DNA from: Thermococcus eurythermalis | Lineage (GTDB): Archaea > Methanobacteriota_B > Thermococci > Thermococcales > Thermococcaceae | Assembly: GCF_000769655.1 (NCBI RefSeq) | Contig: NZ_CP008887.1 | Location: 1,426,001 to 1,490,000 of the forward strand | Reading direction: 5' to 3' | Length of the DNA stretch: 64,000 bases | Part shown: in pieces, positions 52,600 to 60,838 of the stretch | Layout: each line of letters begins with the position of its first letter | Numbering within the stretch: the first letter of the stretch is position 1 | Made by a program: the position numbers and the translations under genes | The notes under the pieces: generated by a model | Databases searched by the model: none | Told to the model about the DNA's origin: nothing | What the model saw: only the letters and a program-made list of their open reading frames with translations

Positions 52600-54702
52600 T
52601 CAACCACCCAGCACCTTCCTTATTTTTGCGACATCTTTCTCGGTCAGGAGGCCCCTCTCCACGAGCTTGTCCAAATTTTTCAGTCCTTCCCTTATTGCCT
52701 TGGTTGGATTGTCCCCCTCCGCTTCTATAAGAATATCGAGCCTGAGAGCTGTTACGATGTCCTTAAATGCTGGGTCTAGAGCTGGGTGTGGGCTCAGTAA
52801 TTCGTTTCTCTTGCCTCTGTTGACAATCGATGGGGGAATTAGTTTCTCTTCTCCCTTCTCGGAAACTATAGCCCACACTGGGATATAGACTACTGTTGGT
52901 TTATTTACCTGCAGGTTTAGAGCCAGACCTCTAATGGTGTTTAGGAAAGCTGTGTGCCTGTTTCTCAGGGCATTAATCGCATCGAGAACACTGGAATACG
53001 CGTCTTGGAGTGCTTTGAGGCGGTTTTCAATAGGTGCCTTTTGATAATTCAGTTCGGACTCAATAACTGTTTCATAGAAGGCATCAATGATGCTCAAATG
53101 TTCATCTCTGATATTAATAAATCTGTCCAAATCCTCGCGAACCCTTTGTATTTGCTTCGTGTAATATTCCTGAATTTCCCGGACTTTCTGGTCGCCTTCA
53201 AGTTTTAATCTTCTAATCTCCGTCTCCATTTCGTTTTCCAGCTCCTCTTTTTCCATCTTAAGCTCTTCGAGTCTCTCAATGTTTGCCTCATACTCTGCTT
53301 TTATTTTCATACCCCGTTCGTAGAGTTTTAGAACATTGTTGTGCAACCGGTCTGCCTGTTTTCTAATCTGATTTGCCCGGCTTAAATAGCTCCGTCTCTC
53401 AGAAGCTGTTTCTGCCCATTGGGCGCGTGATTCATACTCTTCTGCTTCGGATTGATAATTCTTAATTTGGGCTGAGAGGGCCTGGATCTGATTGTTGATA
53501 GATATTAACATCTGTTTTTGTTTTTCTATTTCATGGTTTAATTTCTTAATCTGGTCTTCTTTTCGCATTATTTTCCGTTTGTAGTCCCTTTCTGTTCTCT
53601 CTATACGCCGCTGGGTCTCTTCCCTGGCGGTTCTGATCTCTCTGTTCATCTCAAGGACGTACTCTGAAATTTTGCTCCGGAGTTTTTCTTCAGTGGCATC
53701 AATGTGTCTCTGAAAGATTGCTATCAACGATGTGGTCGGGTACTTCGAATGCAACCTTATGTGATATTTATGATTCACATACGCGTACCCGTATTTTTCG
53801 AGCTCCTCTTTTGTGGGCTTTGCATTAATGTTAACACCGCCAAGAAGGTTCTTTTTCAGAAGTTTTCGTATCTCTGAGAAGTACTTCTCTATTCCCTCCA
53901 GCATAGCTTGTAGCCCGCTGACAAACAAACTGGTGCTCCTGTTCACGCTCCTTTCAATGTCATCAAGAATCCCAATCTCGGTCTCCGCCCGGGTATCGAG
54001 GTTCTCAAGTGTTTTGACAACAGAAATGCCCTCCTTAATCTGCTCCGTCTCAAAAGGCAAACTCCTCGAGGGTCTGTCGTTGACGAAGACGGGGCCAAAT
54101 GCAACGAGGAGGGGCTCCATAACGTTACTACTGACTGCAACCACATTAAAATTCAGCGCAGATTTTGGAGTTAGGGAATTTTTAATCTCGTTAAGTTTGT
54201 TTTGAAAGTCTATCTCGGCGTCTAGGGACTCGTGAGTGGTGGGTAGTTGCCGGGAAATCTCGAAGGCAGTTTGAATATTAGCATCATAAAATGTCAGAGC
54301 TTGCGTTATCACTCCCGGAACGTTTTTTTCGGAGAAGTATGGTGGTACTATGGCCAAGCTGTCTCCCTTGTACGGAACCAGCAAAGTTGGAATGTGGACT
54401 TTTGAGAAGAGTTTTATTGGATGTGGCCTTATCGTCAATTGGGCCAACACTGCGGTTCCTATTCCAGCCCCCACTAGGCCCACACCCAACATGGGGTTGG
54501 CCGTTTGCAAGAGCGCGATAAGTCCCACACCTGCTGTGGTTATTCCAGCTAACGTTGCTAATTTTTTCTTTTTCAACGAGCTTTCCGCGGATATCCTGTA
54601 TGCTTCAACGGTTAAAAGGGCCTTTTCTTCCTCTTCGTCTAGTGGAAAGTCATCAATAAAAACACTGGATTTAAGGGTTAGATGGTGTAATTCTTCTCCC
54701 AT
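52600..54702 (-). CDS. membrane-anchored coiled-coil protein
   Basis: A 700-residue protein. Residues about 47-92 form one or two membrane segments (LATLAGITTAGVGLIALLQ, GVGLVGAGIGTAVLAQL). A soluble N-terminal half follows, then a long coiled coil at about 345-545 (REETQRRIERTERDYKRKI, MEKEELENEMETEIRRL) and a helical C terminus ending KNLDKLVERGLLTEKDVAKI. I recognise no family. The arrangement (membrane anchor plus long rod) suits a scaffold tying a filament to the membrane, and its operon partner is the bactofilin-like protein. ATG 54702 follows GGGAGGGGGC. It is divergent from the ESCRT-like operon. Confidence 0.65.
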   Translation of the reverse strand: MGEELHHLTLKSSVFIDDFPLDEEEEKALLTVEAYRISAESSLKKKKLATLAGITTAGVGLIALLQTANPMLGVGLVGAGIGTAVLAQLTIRPHPIKLFSKVHIPTLLVPYKGDSLAIVPPYFSEKNVPGVITQALTFYDANIQTAFEISRQLPTTHESLDAEIDFQNKLNEIKNSLTPKSALNFNVVAVSSNVMEPLLVAFGPVFVNDRPSRSLPFETEQIKEGISVVKTLENLDTRAETEIGILDDIERSVNRSTSLFVSGLQAMLEGIEKYFSEIRKLLKKNLLGGVNINAKPTKEELEKYGYAYVNHKYHIRLHSKYPTTSLIAIFQRHIDATEEKLRSKISEYVLEMNREIRTAREETQRRIERTERDYKRKIMRKEDQIKKLNHEIEKQKQMLISINNQIQALSAQIKNYQSEAEEYESRAQWAETASERRSYLSRANQIRKQADRLHNNVLKLYERGMKIKAEYEANIERLEELKMEKEELENEMETEIRRLKLEGDQKVREIQEYYTKQIQRVREDLDRFINIRDEHLSIIDAFYETVIESELNYQKAPIENRLKALQDAYSSVLDAINALRNRHTAFLNTIRGLALNLQVNKPTVVYIPVWAIVSEKGEEKLIPPSIVNRGKRNELLSPHPALDPAFKDIVTALRLDILIEAEGDNPTKAIREGLKNLDKLVERGLLTEKDVAKIRKVLGG

Positions 54703-54746
54703 TTTGCCCCCTCCCGTTGCAGAATCTAATTAACAAACCTGCTTGA

Positions 54747-54765
54747 GGATAAATAAATTTTATCC
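54747..54765 (-). promoter_or_regulatory. palindrome over the TATA region of the coiled-coil gene
   Basis: GGATAAA-TAAAT-TTTATCC is a perfect 7-base inverted repeat about 45-60 bases before ATG 54702, overlapping an AAATTTATTTATCC stretch that could be the TATA box. A repressor binding here would block the promoter. Candidate only. Confidence 0.35.
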
Positions 54766-55100
54766 TTTGTTTCTCCTAACGTTTTACAAATTTCTTAATT
54801 GTATGTACCGTATTGCCCAGCTGAGAAGAATACAATTATGGAACTCCAACCGGGGGCTACTTCTGAAAAGTACAACCTACTGTATCTTCCAAAAGAGGCA
54901 TTTACCATTTTTAAGGCGCTGATAGGAGGCACCCTTAACCAAACGAAAATAATTTATTCCATAACCTCACTGCTCATATGTAGCGCAATTGTACCACAAA
55001 AATATTCAGCGTAATCGGGGGTATCACATGTCCACTGTGTGGGACACAAAAATTCAGTGAGGATTGTAGAGAGACTTAACATCTCTCCATATTGGAGAAA
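54766..55100. other. divergent intergenic region of the ESCRT-like locus
   Basis: This stretch holds no convincing gene; a plus-strand frame of 71 codons at 54799-55014 has no ribosome site and unusual composition. Two inverted repeats lie near the right promoter: TGTCCAC…GTGGGACA (about 55029-55046) and AGAGA-x8-TCTCT (about 55068-55087). They are possible regulator sites, about 15-70 bases before the TATA box at 55101. Confidence 0.35.
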
Positions 55101-55110
55101 ACTTTAAATA
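55101..55110 (+). promoter_or_regulatory. TATA box of the ESCRT-like operon
   Basis: ACTTTAAATA after GGAGAAA (BRE-like). The expected transcript start is near 55130, 13 bases before ATG 55143. This should drive the plus-strand operon that begins with 55143-55673. Confidence 0.5.
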
Positions 55111-55142
55111 AGATAGACGACTAATCCCCGGCAGTGGTACGT

Positions 55143-55673
55143 ATGGGATATATAATCTTTGTCACGTATGATAATGATGCGGAGAGAAAAAGGATAGACT
55201 ATCTTCTTGATAAGTGGTCCTCCCAGGCCACCCTGAAAAAGCCCCGGGGAACAGTATTCTACATCGAAACGGATAATACCCGGGATTTTCTGGAGGAGCT
55301 GTTCTCAAGGCTTGAGGGCAATGCAGAGGAGAAAGTGGAAGTTTATTATGCAAAGAAAGTCGAGAGTAACGTCAAGGCAAGGAGGAGGGTTCTTGAATAC
55401 ACTATAAACGAGGAGAAGAAAGTTGTTGAGAAATTCATTGACTATCTGCTATCTAAGATAAACTCCAGTTATTCCCATTCGGAAGACGACACCAAAATAT
55501 ACAACGTGTACACTAGGAAGGGCAGGGCCACGATAAGGGCCACCATTCATGGAGACAGGAGAACCAGGACAAGTTTGGAGATTGAGGGTTACGGTGATGT
55601 GGTAGATTTTCTAGCTGAACGGATAGACGAAGAGCTTAAACTGTTTGCAGGTGGTGGAGATGGGAATATTTGA
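55143..55673 (+). CDS. uncharacterised protein, first gene of the ESCRT-like operon
   Basis: A 176-residue soluble protein of mixed strands and helices: GYIIFVTYDNDAERKRIDYL, a strand-rich middle (GTVFYIETDNTRDF, KVEVYYAKKVES), a long helix (EEKKVVEKFIDYLLSKIN) and a strand pair (GRATIRATIHGDRRTRTSLEI). I do not recognise a family. It is the promoter-proximal gene and overlaps the next gene by 14 bases, so it belongs to the operon. The start is ATG 55143; the frame begins three codons earlier without a better ribosome site. Confidence 0.62.
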   Translation: MGYIIFVTYDNDAERKRIDYLLDKWSSQATLKKPRGTVFYIETDNTRDFLEELFSRLEGNAEEKVEVYYAKKVESNVKARRRVLEYTINEEKKVVEKFIDYLLSKINSSYSHSEDDTKIYNVYTRKGRATIRATIHGDRRTRTSLEIEGYGDVVDFLAERIDEELKLFAGGGDGNI

Positions 55674-57486
55674 GGAAGGAAAAACTGACTGTGTTAAGGA
55701 ACTGCTCCGCCCCGCAGAGAGTGTCCTGAACGAAGGCCTTGACATTGCAGTGGAAGATTTCAGGATGAGAGAAAAACTCTGGCAGTCAATAGAAGAGAAC
55801 TACTACCGCTACCGCAGGGGGGATTGCGGCACCTTCCTGAAAGACCTGGACGTTCACTTTAGAAGCAAGTTCGAGGGGGCTCTAGCTATACTTGCTTGGA
55901 GCTTCTGGCAGAACGGAGAGACTTATCCACCCGCCACCAGAAGGTACAGCAACAGGGAGCTTACGGCCATTGAGCGGATTCTGCGCTACAACGTCTTTGA
56001 GCTGTACTCCAAGGAAGACATACTAAAGAATATAATGCACAGAGACACCAATGTTCTTACCCTGCTGAGGGACTACTACCGGGGAACTGACCGCTGGATA
56101 GACGAGTTCCTCAACGATTCAAACGTGAAGCTCTACCTGAGGTACTTCCTCAAGACTAAGTGGGACTCATACAAGGAAAAATTAAACTCGGCGATAGCTG
56201 AGGCAATAATCCGCTTTGACTGGATAAGGGACTACCTCTTAATGGAAGACGAGAGAACTGAGGCCGTAGCAGAGGCATACCGGCACCAAGTTGAGAACCT
56301 GAGGCGGCAGATGGTGGAGCTGAGAAGGAACTTTGAACGGGAGAAAGAAGAGCTTAGGAGAAGACTTGAAACCGCCAAGGAAGCTGAAATATCCCGGCTT
56401 CTTCGTGAGAAAGAAGAAATGAAGAAACAGTTCGAGGAAGAAAGACAGAGACTAATAGACGAAATCAGCAAGATGAAGGACGAGGAAGCAAGACAAATGC
56501 TTGAGGAAGAGCTCAGCAAGATGCAGAGAGAGATGATGGCAAACATAAAGGCAATGGAAGAGGAGATACGGAGGAAGGAGCTTGAACTTCAGCAAAAAGA
56601 AATGGAGCTTCGCAGAAAAGAGCTGAAACTGAAGGAGAAAGAAGATGAAGTTTCAAAGCGGATCAAACAGGTAATGGAACTTGCAGGCAAAGTCGAGAAG
56701 GGTTCGCGCTTCGTTAAGCTTGATGAGGCGAGAATGCTCGAGATAAACTTTGTTGGAAGGATGAAGAGCAAGTTCAAAGACGAAATTAAGCTCTTAAGCA
56801 GGAACTTCAAGGCCACCAGCGTTGAGGAAAAGGGAACATTTGATAAGAGCGGTTACGCTGGCAAGCTGAGTGAAAGAGACCTCAAGAACGTCCCGGACAA
56901 CAGGATGGTGGAAGTCAGGCTCAAGGAAAAGAAGCTCTTCGGAAAGAAGGAAGAAATAACAGTGCGGGCACTCTTCTATGGAAGGCCCGAGCGCTACGCT
57001 GAAGCCGGCTTTGATACCGACCCCCTCGAACTGGCTGACATCAACGCTCTCTTGGTCGATGCCCGCGACGAAGCAAAGAACGGCAGGATAGTCCTTCTGG
57101 TTGCATCTCCGACTGGCTTCGAGAAGAGAATAGCAAACTACGTTAATTCGAACGACTTCCACAGAAACTTCATTTCTGAGAACGTCTCCTTGGCCCTCCT
57201 TGACCTTGAGAGTGGCGAGCTTATCTACAACCCACATGACGAATACGCGAAGGCCTTCGAACCCATACTCCGCCTTGAGCGGGACAACGAGCTCATCTCC
57301 AAGGTCAAGAACTTCCTTGAGGAAAGGATACTGCAGAAAGGATACGTCCGTCTGGAAGAGGCCGCTGAGGAATTCACGGAGGACATGGTGAAGCAGGCCT
57401 TCCACGAGCTCTCGAAAGAGAGAGGGTACATAACCAAGTTTGTCGATGGCGTGGGTTACGTCCTCGTTAGGGAGGGGTTCCTCTGA
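55660..57486 (+). CDS. coiled-coil protein with C-terminal winged helix
   Basis: A 608-residue protein. Residues about 1-190 are a helical, charged domain (DRWIDEFLNDSNVKLYLRYFL). Residues about 200-350 are a long coiled coil (RQMVELRRNFEREKEELRRR; EKEMELRRKELKLKEKEDEV-like heptads). Residues about 370-520 are a mixed domain (VRALFYGRPERYAEAGFD; ADINALLVDARDEAKNGRIV, an alpha/beta fold). The end looks like a winged helix (YVRLEEAAEEFTEDMVKQAF, GYITKFVDGVGYVLV). No known family. ATG 55660 follows GGTGGTGGAG. Winged helices and coiled coils are common in ESCRT and Cdv adaptors, which makes it a candidate adaptor; this is inference. Confidence 0.65.
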   Translation: MGIFEEGKTDCVKELLRPAESVLNEGLDIAVEDFRMREKLWQSIEENYYRYRRGDCGTFLKDLDVHFRSKFEGALAILAWSFWQNGETYPPATRRYSNRELTAIERILRYNVFELYSKEDILKNIMHRDTNVLTLLRDYYRGTDRWIDEFLNDSNVKLYLRYFLKTKWDSYKEKLNSAIAEAIIRFDWIRDYLLMEDERTEAVAEAYRHQVENLRRQMVELRRNFEREKEELRRRLETAKEAEISRLLREKEEMKKQFEEERQRLIDEISKMKDEEARQMLEEELSKMQREMMANIKAMEEEIRRKELELQQKEMELRRKELKLKEKEDEVSKRIKQVMELAGKVEKGSRFVKLDEARMLEINFVGRMKSKFKDEIKLLSRNFKATSVEEKGTFDKSGYAGKLSERDLKNVPDNRMVEVRLKEKKLFGKKEEITVRALFYGRPERYAEAGFDTDPLELADINALLVDARDEAKNGRIVLLVASPTGFEKRIANYVNSNDFHRNFISENVSLALLDLESGELIYNPHDEYAKAFEPILRLERDNELISKVKNFLEERILQKGYVRLEEAAEEFTEDMVKQAFHELSKERGYITKFVDGVGYVLVREGFL

Positions 57487-57519
57487 CTTGGTCCTCTTAC
57501 GTATTTGGAGGTGTATGGT

Positions 57520-58119
57520 ATGAAAATACGTGATATATTCGGAAGGAAGAACACCATCGAGAAGCTCTCCCTTAGGGAGCTTCAGGCCGAGGAGATAAGG
57601 TTGAGGAACAGGCTGGAGAGGCTCAAGAGGGAACTCAACCAGATAGAGAAGAAAAAGAAGCAGCTCTTCCAAGAGGGAATCGGGGCTGACAAGCTCAAGA
57701 AGAAGATGCTTGCCCAGGAGATAAAGAGCCTCGATATGGAGCAGAAGCTCAAGCTCAAGGACTTTACGACCGCACAGAGGCAATACACCCTCATAAAGAA
57801 CCTCATTATCGTAAAGAGGTACGAGAAGGAACTTCGGAAAGTTGGCATCTGGGAGAAGCTCAGCAATGTCGAACCCGAGCAGCTCGAACAGGCTCTGATA
57901 AAGATAAACCTCGACGGCAAGGAATTCGATGAGATGGTCGAGGGCTTGAACAGGGTCTTTGAGATGGAGATTGCCGAGTTCGAGGAGACTGAAGACCAGA
58001 CCGAGAGGGAACTCATGAAGGCCTGGAGCCAAGTCGAATCGGGGGAGGCCGATGTGGAAGACGTAGCCGAGAAAGTTGTCTCCATCGACCGCAGACTTGA
58101 GGAGGACGAGGAACTATGA
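57520..58119 (+). CDS. ESCRT-III/Snf7-like protein A
   Basis: A 199-residue, highly charged helical protein. After a short N terminus with IFGRKNTIEKLSLRELQ comes a long helical hairpin (residues about 18-105; RLRNRLERLKRELNQIEKKK, then QKLKLKDFTTAQRQYTLIKN), a break at W111-E-K-L-S-N-V-E-P-E, shorter helices, an acidic region (EFEETEDQTERELMKAW) and the tail SIDRRLEEDEEL. This order (FFG-K-like start, basic hairpin, acidic C half, RL-type terminal helix) is that of Snf7/CHMP and CdvB proteins; the terminal helix recalls an MIM1 motif that binds MIT domains. It is a paralogue of the next gene. ATG 57520 follows GGAGGTG. A similarity search is needed to confirm. Confidence 0.6.
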   Translation: MKIRDIFGRKNTIEKLSLRELQAEEIRLRNRLERLKRELNQIEKKKKQLFQEGIGADKLKKKMLAQEIKSLDMEQKLKLKDFTTAQRQYTLIKNLIIVKRYEKELRKVGIWEKLSNVEPEQLEQALIKINLDGKEFDEMVEGLNRVFEMEIAEFEETEDQTERELMKAWSQVESGEADVEDVAEKVVSIDRRLEEDEEL

Positions 58120-58730
58120 CAATTCTCTCCCGCTTTTTTGGAAGGAAGAACCCCCTTGACATCCCCCTCTCGAAGCTCAGGGAGAGCCAGATAAAGCTGG
58201 AATATCAAATTGAGAGGATAGAAAAGGAATTAGTTTCCACAGATCAGGAAATAGCGAGACTCTTTGAGCAGGCAAGGAGAGCCAGAAGCAAGAGCGAGGA
58301 GCTCACGATAGCCACCAAGATAAAGACCCTCAACCAGCGCAAGAAGAACCTCCAAAAGACCCACGTGCAGCTCAACAAGCAGCTTATGCTCATAAGCAAC
58401 CTCGTGATAATCAAGGAGAATGAGGCTTTTCTGAAAGGGACACCGACATGGAACCTTCTCAAGAATATGTCGCCGGAGGAGCTTGAAAGGCACCTCACGG
58501 AGATGCAGCTTGACGCTCAGAACTTCAACGAGAACCTCAACCAGATGCTTGGCATGACTGACCAGACAATCGGTACTGGTGTGGACTTTGAGGAAGATGA
58601 GGAGCTGGCGGAGATTATGAAGACAATACACGCGGTCAAGGAGGGCGAGCTTGAGCCGGAGGTCGCTGCTGAGAAGGTGGCAGGGGAGAAACACGAGAAG
58701 AAAAAGGAGGACTGGCTGGAGGAGCTGTGA
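58116..58730 (+). CDS. ESCRT-III/Snf7-like protein B
   Basis: A 204-residue paralogue of protein A, starting within its stop codon (ATGA). Residues 6-11 read RFFGRK, as in the N terminus of Snf7/CHMP4 (FFG-x-K). Helical hairpin at about 17-105 (LRESQIKLEYQIERIEKEL), then T111-WNLLKNMSPEELERHLTEM, an acidic stretch FEEDEELAEIMKTI at 158-171 close to the CHMP4 pattern, and the C-terminal KKEDWLEEL. Both paralogues share N-L-x-I-I-K, W-x-x-L and the -WLEEL/-RLEEDEEL ends. Together with the Vps4-like ATPase two genes on, it argues for polymer assembly and ATP-driven disassembly on membranes. Confidence 0.62.
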   Translation: MTILSRFFGRKNPLDIPLSKLRESQIKLEYQIERIEKELVSTDQEIARLFEQARRARSKSEELTIATKIKTLNQRKKNLQKTHVQLNKQLMLISNLVIIKENEAFLKGTPTWNLLKNMSPEELERHLTEMQLDAQNFNENLNQMLGMTDQTIGTGVDFEEDEELAEIMKTIHAVKEGELEPEVAAEKVAGEKHEKKKEDWLEEL

Positions 58731-58878
58731 GCCCGGGGGTTTGATCTTTTTCTTTTAAATTCTCACACGGTTAGAATACACCAAGCCGGCATGCAGTACA
58801 CCCCGCTGAAGTCAATGGCAGGGCCTTCGGAGTGAAAAGATATCCTGCCCGTTGGGAAGACCCAAGCAGGAAAAGAAA

Positions 58879-60819
58879 ATGGTAACCCTATGTGAGCCGA
58901 AAAGCCCGTCAAGGGGTGTGATTGACTTGGACAAACTCGTTGCCAAGATAAACTGGTCTTTTAACCGCTGGAAGGGTTTTGACTGGGAGGCGTTTAGGAG
59001 AAGGCATGAATCCGGGTTTGAATTTGTCAGAAGGACAGGATATGCCCATGAATGGTGGAATTTCTACGAAAAATTTTCGCGGGATAATTATTACGGTTCC
59101 ATCATCACGAGGCCTCAAAAGTTCGGCAGAGGGTTTGTGTTTTTCATAAGCAGAAATCCCTTAGATGGCAAATGGTATTTTGTTGGATTTTACAGCGACG
59201 CGGTAATGCCTCCTGATTACGTTTCCACGGGGGTACCCATGAGGGACCTTCTTCCAGAGGTCGTCGTAAAAGACATTGAAACACTAGTTAAATCCTCCAA
59301 CTGGAAGGATAGACACCTGGCCTATTTATCGCGGGTACTTTCTGGAGAGGAATATCGCACAGTGTTTGTTGCTCCAAAGGAGTGTTCTGCCTCCTTCTTG
59401 CCCGAAGCCTATATCGAAGTGCACCCCGAGGACATAGGCGTTGGACGGGTCGAGGGTCAGTGGAAGATAACGTACAAAATAACAAGAAGCCAAATTGAAA
59501 GGCTATTAACTGAAACGAAGAGGAGACACGAAGCAATTGGCAGCGAGGAAGCAAAAGAAATAGTGCGGAGAATAGACAGGGCATTGGCGAAGCTAAGGGT
59601 TCTTGGCCCAAAAGGTGAAGAGAAAAAGAAGAGAGAAACCCAGATAAAAACCATTTCAGACGTCTCCACTGTGCCCATGAGCTTTCCAGAAGAATTGCTC
59701 GAGAGCTATGAACCAGTCGAGTTTCTTGGCGAAGGTGGCTTCGCAAAGGTCTTCAGGGCCAGAAGAAAGGACGACGGCACCATCGTTGCCATCAAAATAC
59801 CGCACATTGACAGGAAAACGAGCGCACTCTTCATCAAGGAGGTCGCCGCCTGGTACAATCTCAACCACGAGAACATAGTCAGGCTTTACAAAGCTGATAT
59901 CCTGCCCAGGCCATACCTGGAGATGGAGCTCGTTGAGGGTGCTGAAGTAAATGGAAAGCTCATTAGAAATCTCGACGAGTATCCAAAGCCTGTTGATGAA
60001 AAAACCGCTTTAAGTATTGTTAGAGGTATCGCCAAGGGTTTAGCCCATGCCCACTCAAAGGGAATTTACCACCTTGACCTCAAGCCTCTGAATATTCTTC
60101 TCAAGGCCAACTTGACTCCGAAGATAACCGACTGGGGCCTGGCGAAGATAAGCGCTAGGAGCTCGCTGAGCAGGCACTACGGCTACTCGCCGCTCTATGC
60201 GGCCCCAGAACAGCTCGACGAGGAAACATTTGGGACTCCCGACCACCGGACAGACATCTACCAGCTTGGCCTAATCTTCTACGAGCTCCTGACCGGTAAG
60301 TCCCCGTATGAAGCAACGTCCCCGGCTTCCCTCTTCGGGAAAATCCTCCAAGCAAAACCAATGCCTCCCTCAAGGGTTAATCCAGCCCTTGCCAAGTACG
60401 ACGGTATTTTCGAGAGGCTTCTGGCAAAGCAAAAGGAGGAGCGTTACCAGAGTGTAGATGAGTTCATAGAAGCACTGGACTCCCTTGAAGAGCTGAACAA
60501 CGAACTCGATGAGTTAAAGAGAACAAAGGAAACCCTCAAGCGGAGCCGCTCTGGAAAGGAAATACAGAGGCTCCGGAGAGAGATAATCGAAAAAACCGCC
60601 GAAATAGCGGTTCTAAGGGCCAGGCTTAACGATAAGGCAGGGTTGCTGAATGCTTTGGAAGACTTGAAGTTCTACACGTGGAAGAACCTTGACGACCTGC
60701 TCAATGCCATCGCCCAGGTGGAGATGCTGCTGGAGGAAGGAATTCCTGTTGGCAATGACCTAATTGAACGGCTTACAGTCTTACTGCATAGGATTCAGAG
60801 AGAAAATGATGTATTTTAG
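58879..60819 (+). CDS. Ser/Thr protein kinase with novel N-terminal domain
   Basis: A 646-residue protein. Residues about 25-210 form a domain with WWNFYEKFSRDNYYGSI and FVFFISRNPLDGKWYFVGFY, which looks like an EVE/YTH-type barrel (weak). The kinase spans about 278-540: glycine loop LGEGGFAKVF, K306 in VAIKIP, H398-L-D400-LKPLN, D418-WG (DWG in place of DFG), YAAPEQL and DIYQLGLIFYELLTG. All catalytic residues are present; HLD replaces HRD, so activation may not need loop phosphorylation. A coiled coil and helical tail follow and match the tail of the second kinase (LNDKAGLLNALEDLK). Start at ATG 58879 has only a weak AGGAAAAG site. A promoter may lie near 58750-58765. Confidence 0.82.
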   Translation: MVTLCEPKSPSRGVIDLDKLVAKINWSFNRWKGFDWEAFRRRHESGFEFVRRTGYAHEWWNFYEKFSRDNYYGSIITRPQKFGRGFVFFISRNPLDGKWYFVGFYSDAVMPPDYVSTGVPMRDLLPEVVVKDIETLVKSSNWKDRHLAYLSRVLSGEEYRTVFVAPKECSASFLPEAYIEVHPEDIGVGRVEGQWKITYKITRSQIERLLTETKRRHEAIGSEEAKEIVRRIDRALAKLRVLGPKGEEKKKRETQIKTISDVSTVPMSFPEELLESYEPVEFLGEGGFAKVFRARRKDDGTIVAIKIPHIDRKTSALFIKEVAAWYNLNHENIVRLYKADILPRPYLEMELVEGAEVNGKLIRNLDEYPKPVDEKTALSIVRGIAKGLAHAHSKGIYHLDLKPLNILLKANLTPKITDWGLAKISARSSLSRHYGYSPLYAAPEQLDEETFGTPDHRTDIYQLGLIFYELLTGKSPYEATSPASLFGKILQAKPMPPSRVNPALAKYDGIFERLLAKQKEERYQSVDEFIEALDSLEELNNELDELKRTKETLKRSRSGKEIQRLRREIIEKTAEIAVLRARLNDKAGLLNALEDLKFYTWKNLDDLLNAIAQVEMLLEEGIPVGNDLIERLTVLLHRIQRENDVF

Positions 60820-60838
60820 ATGGTAGGAGGTGTTTAAA

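Noticed and set aside
54799-55014. A 71-codon plus-strand frame between the divergent promoters
   Set aside because: No ribosome binding site, no promoter in the right place and low-complexity composition; treated as intergenic.
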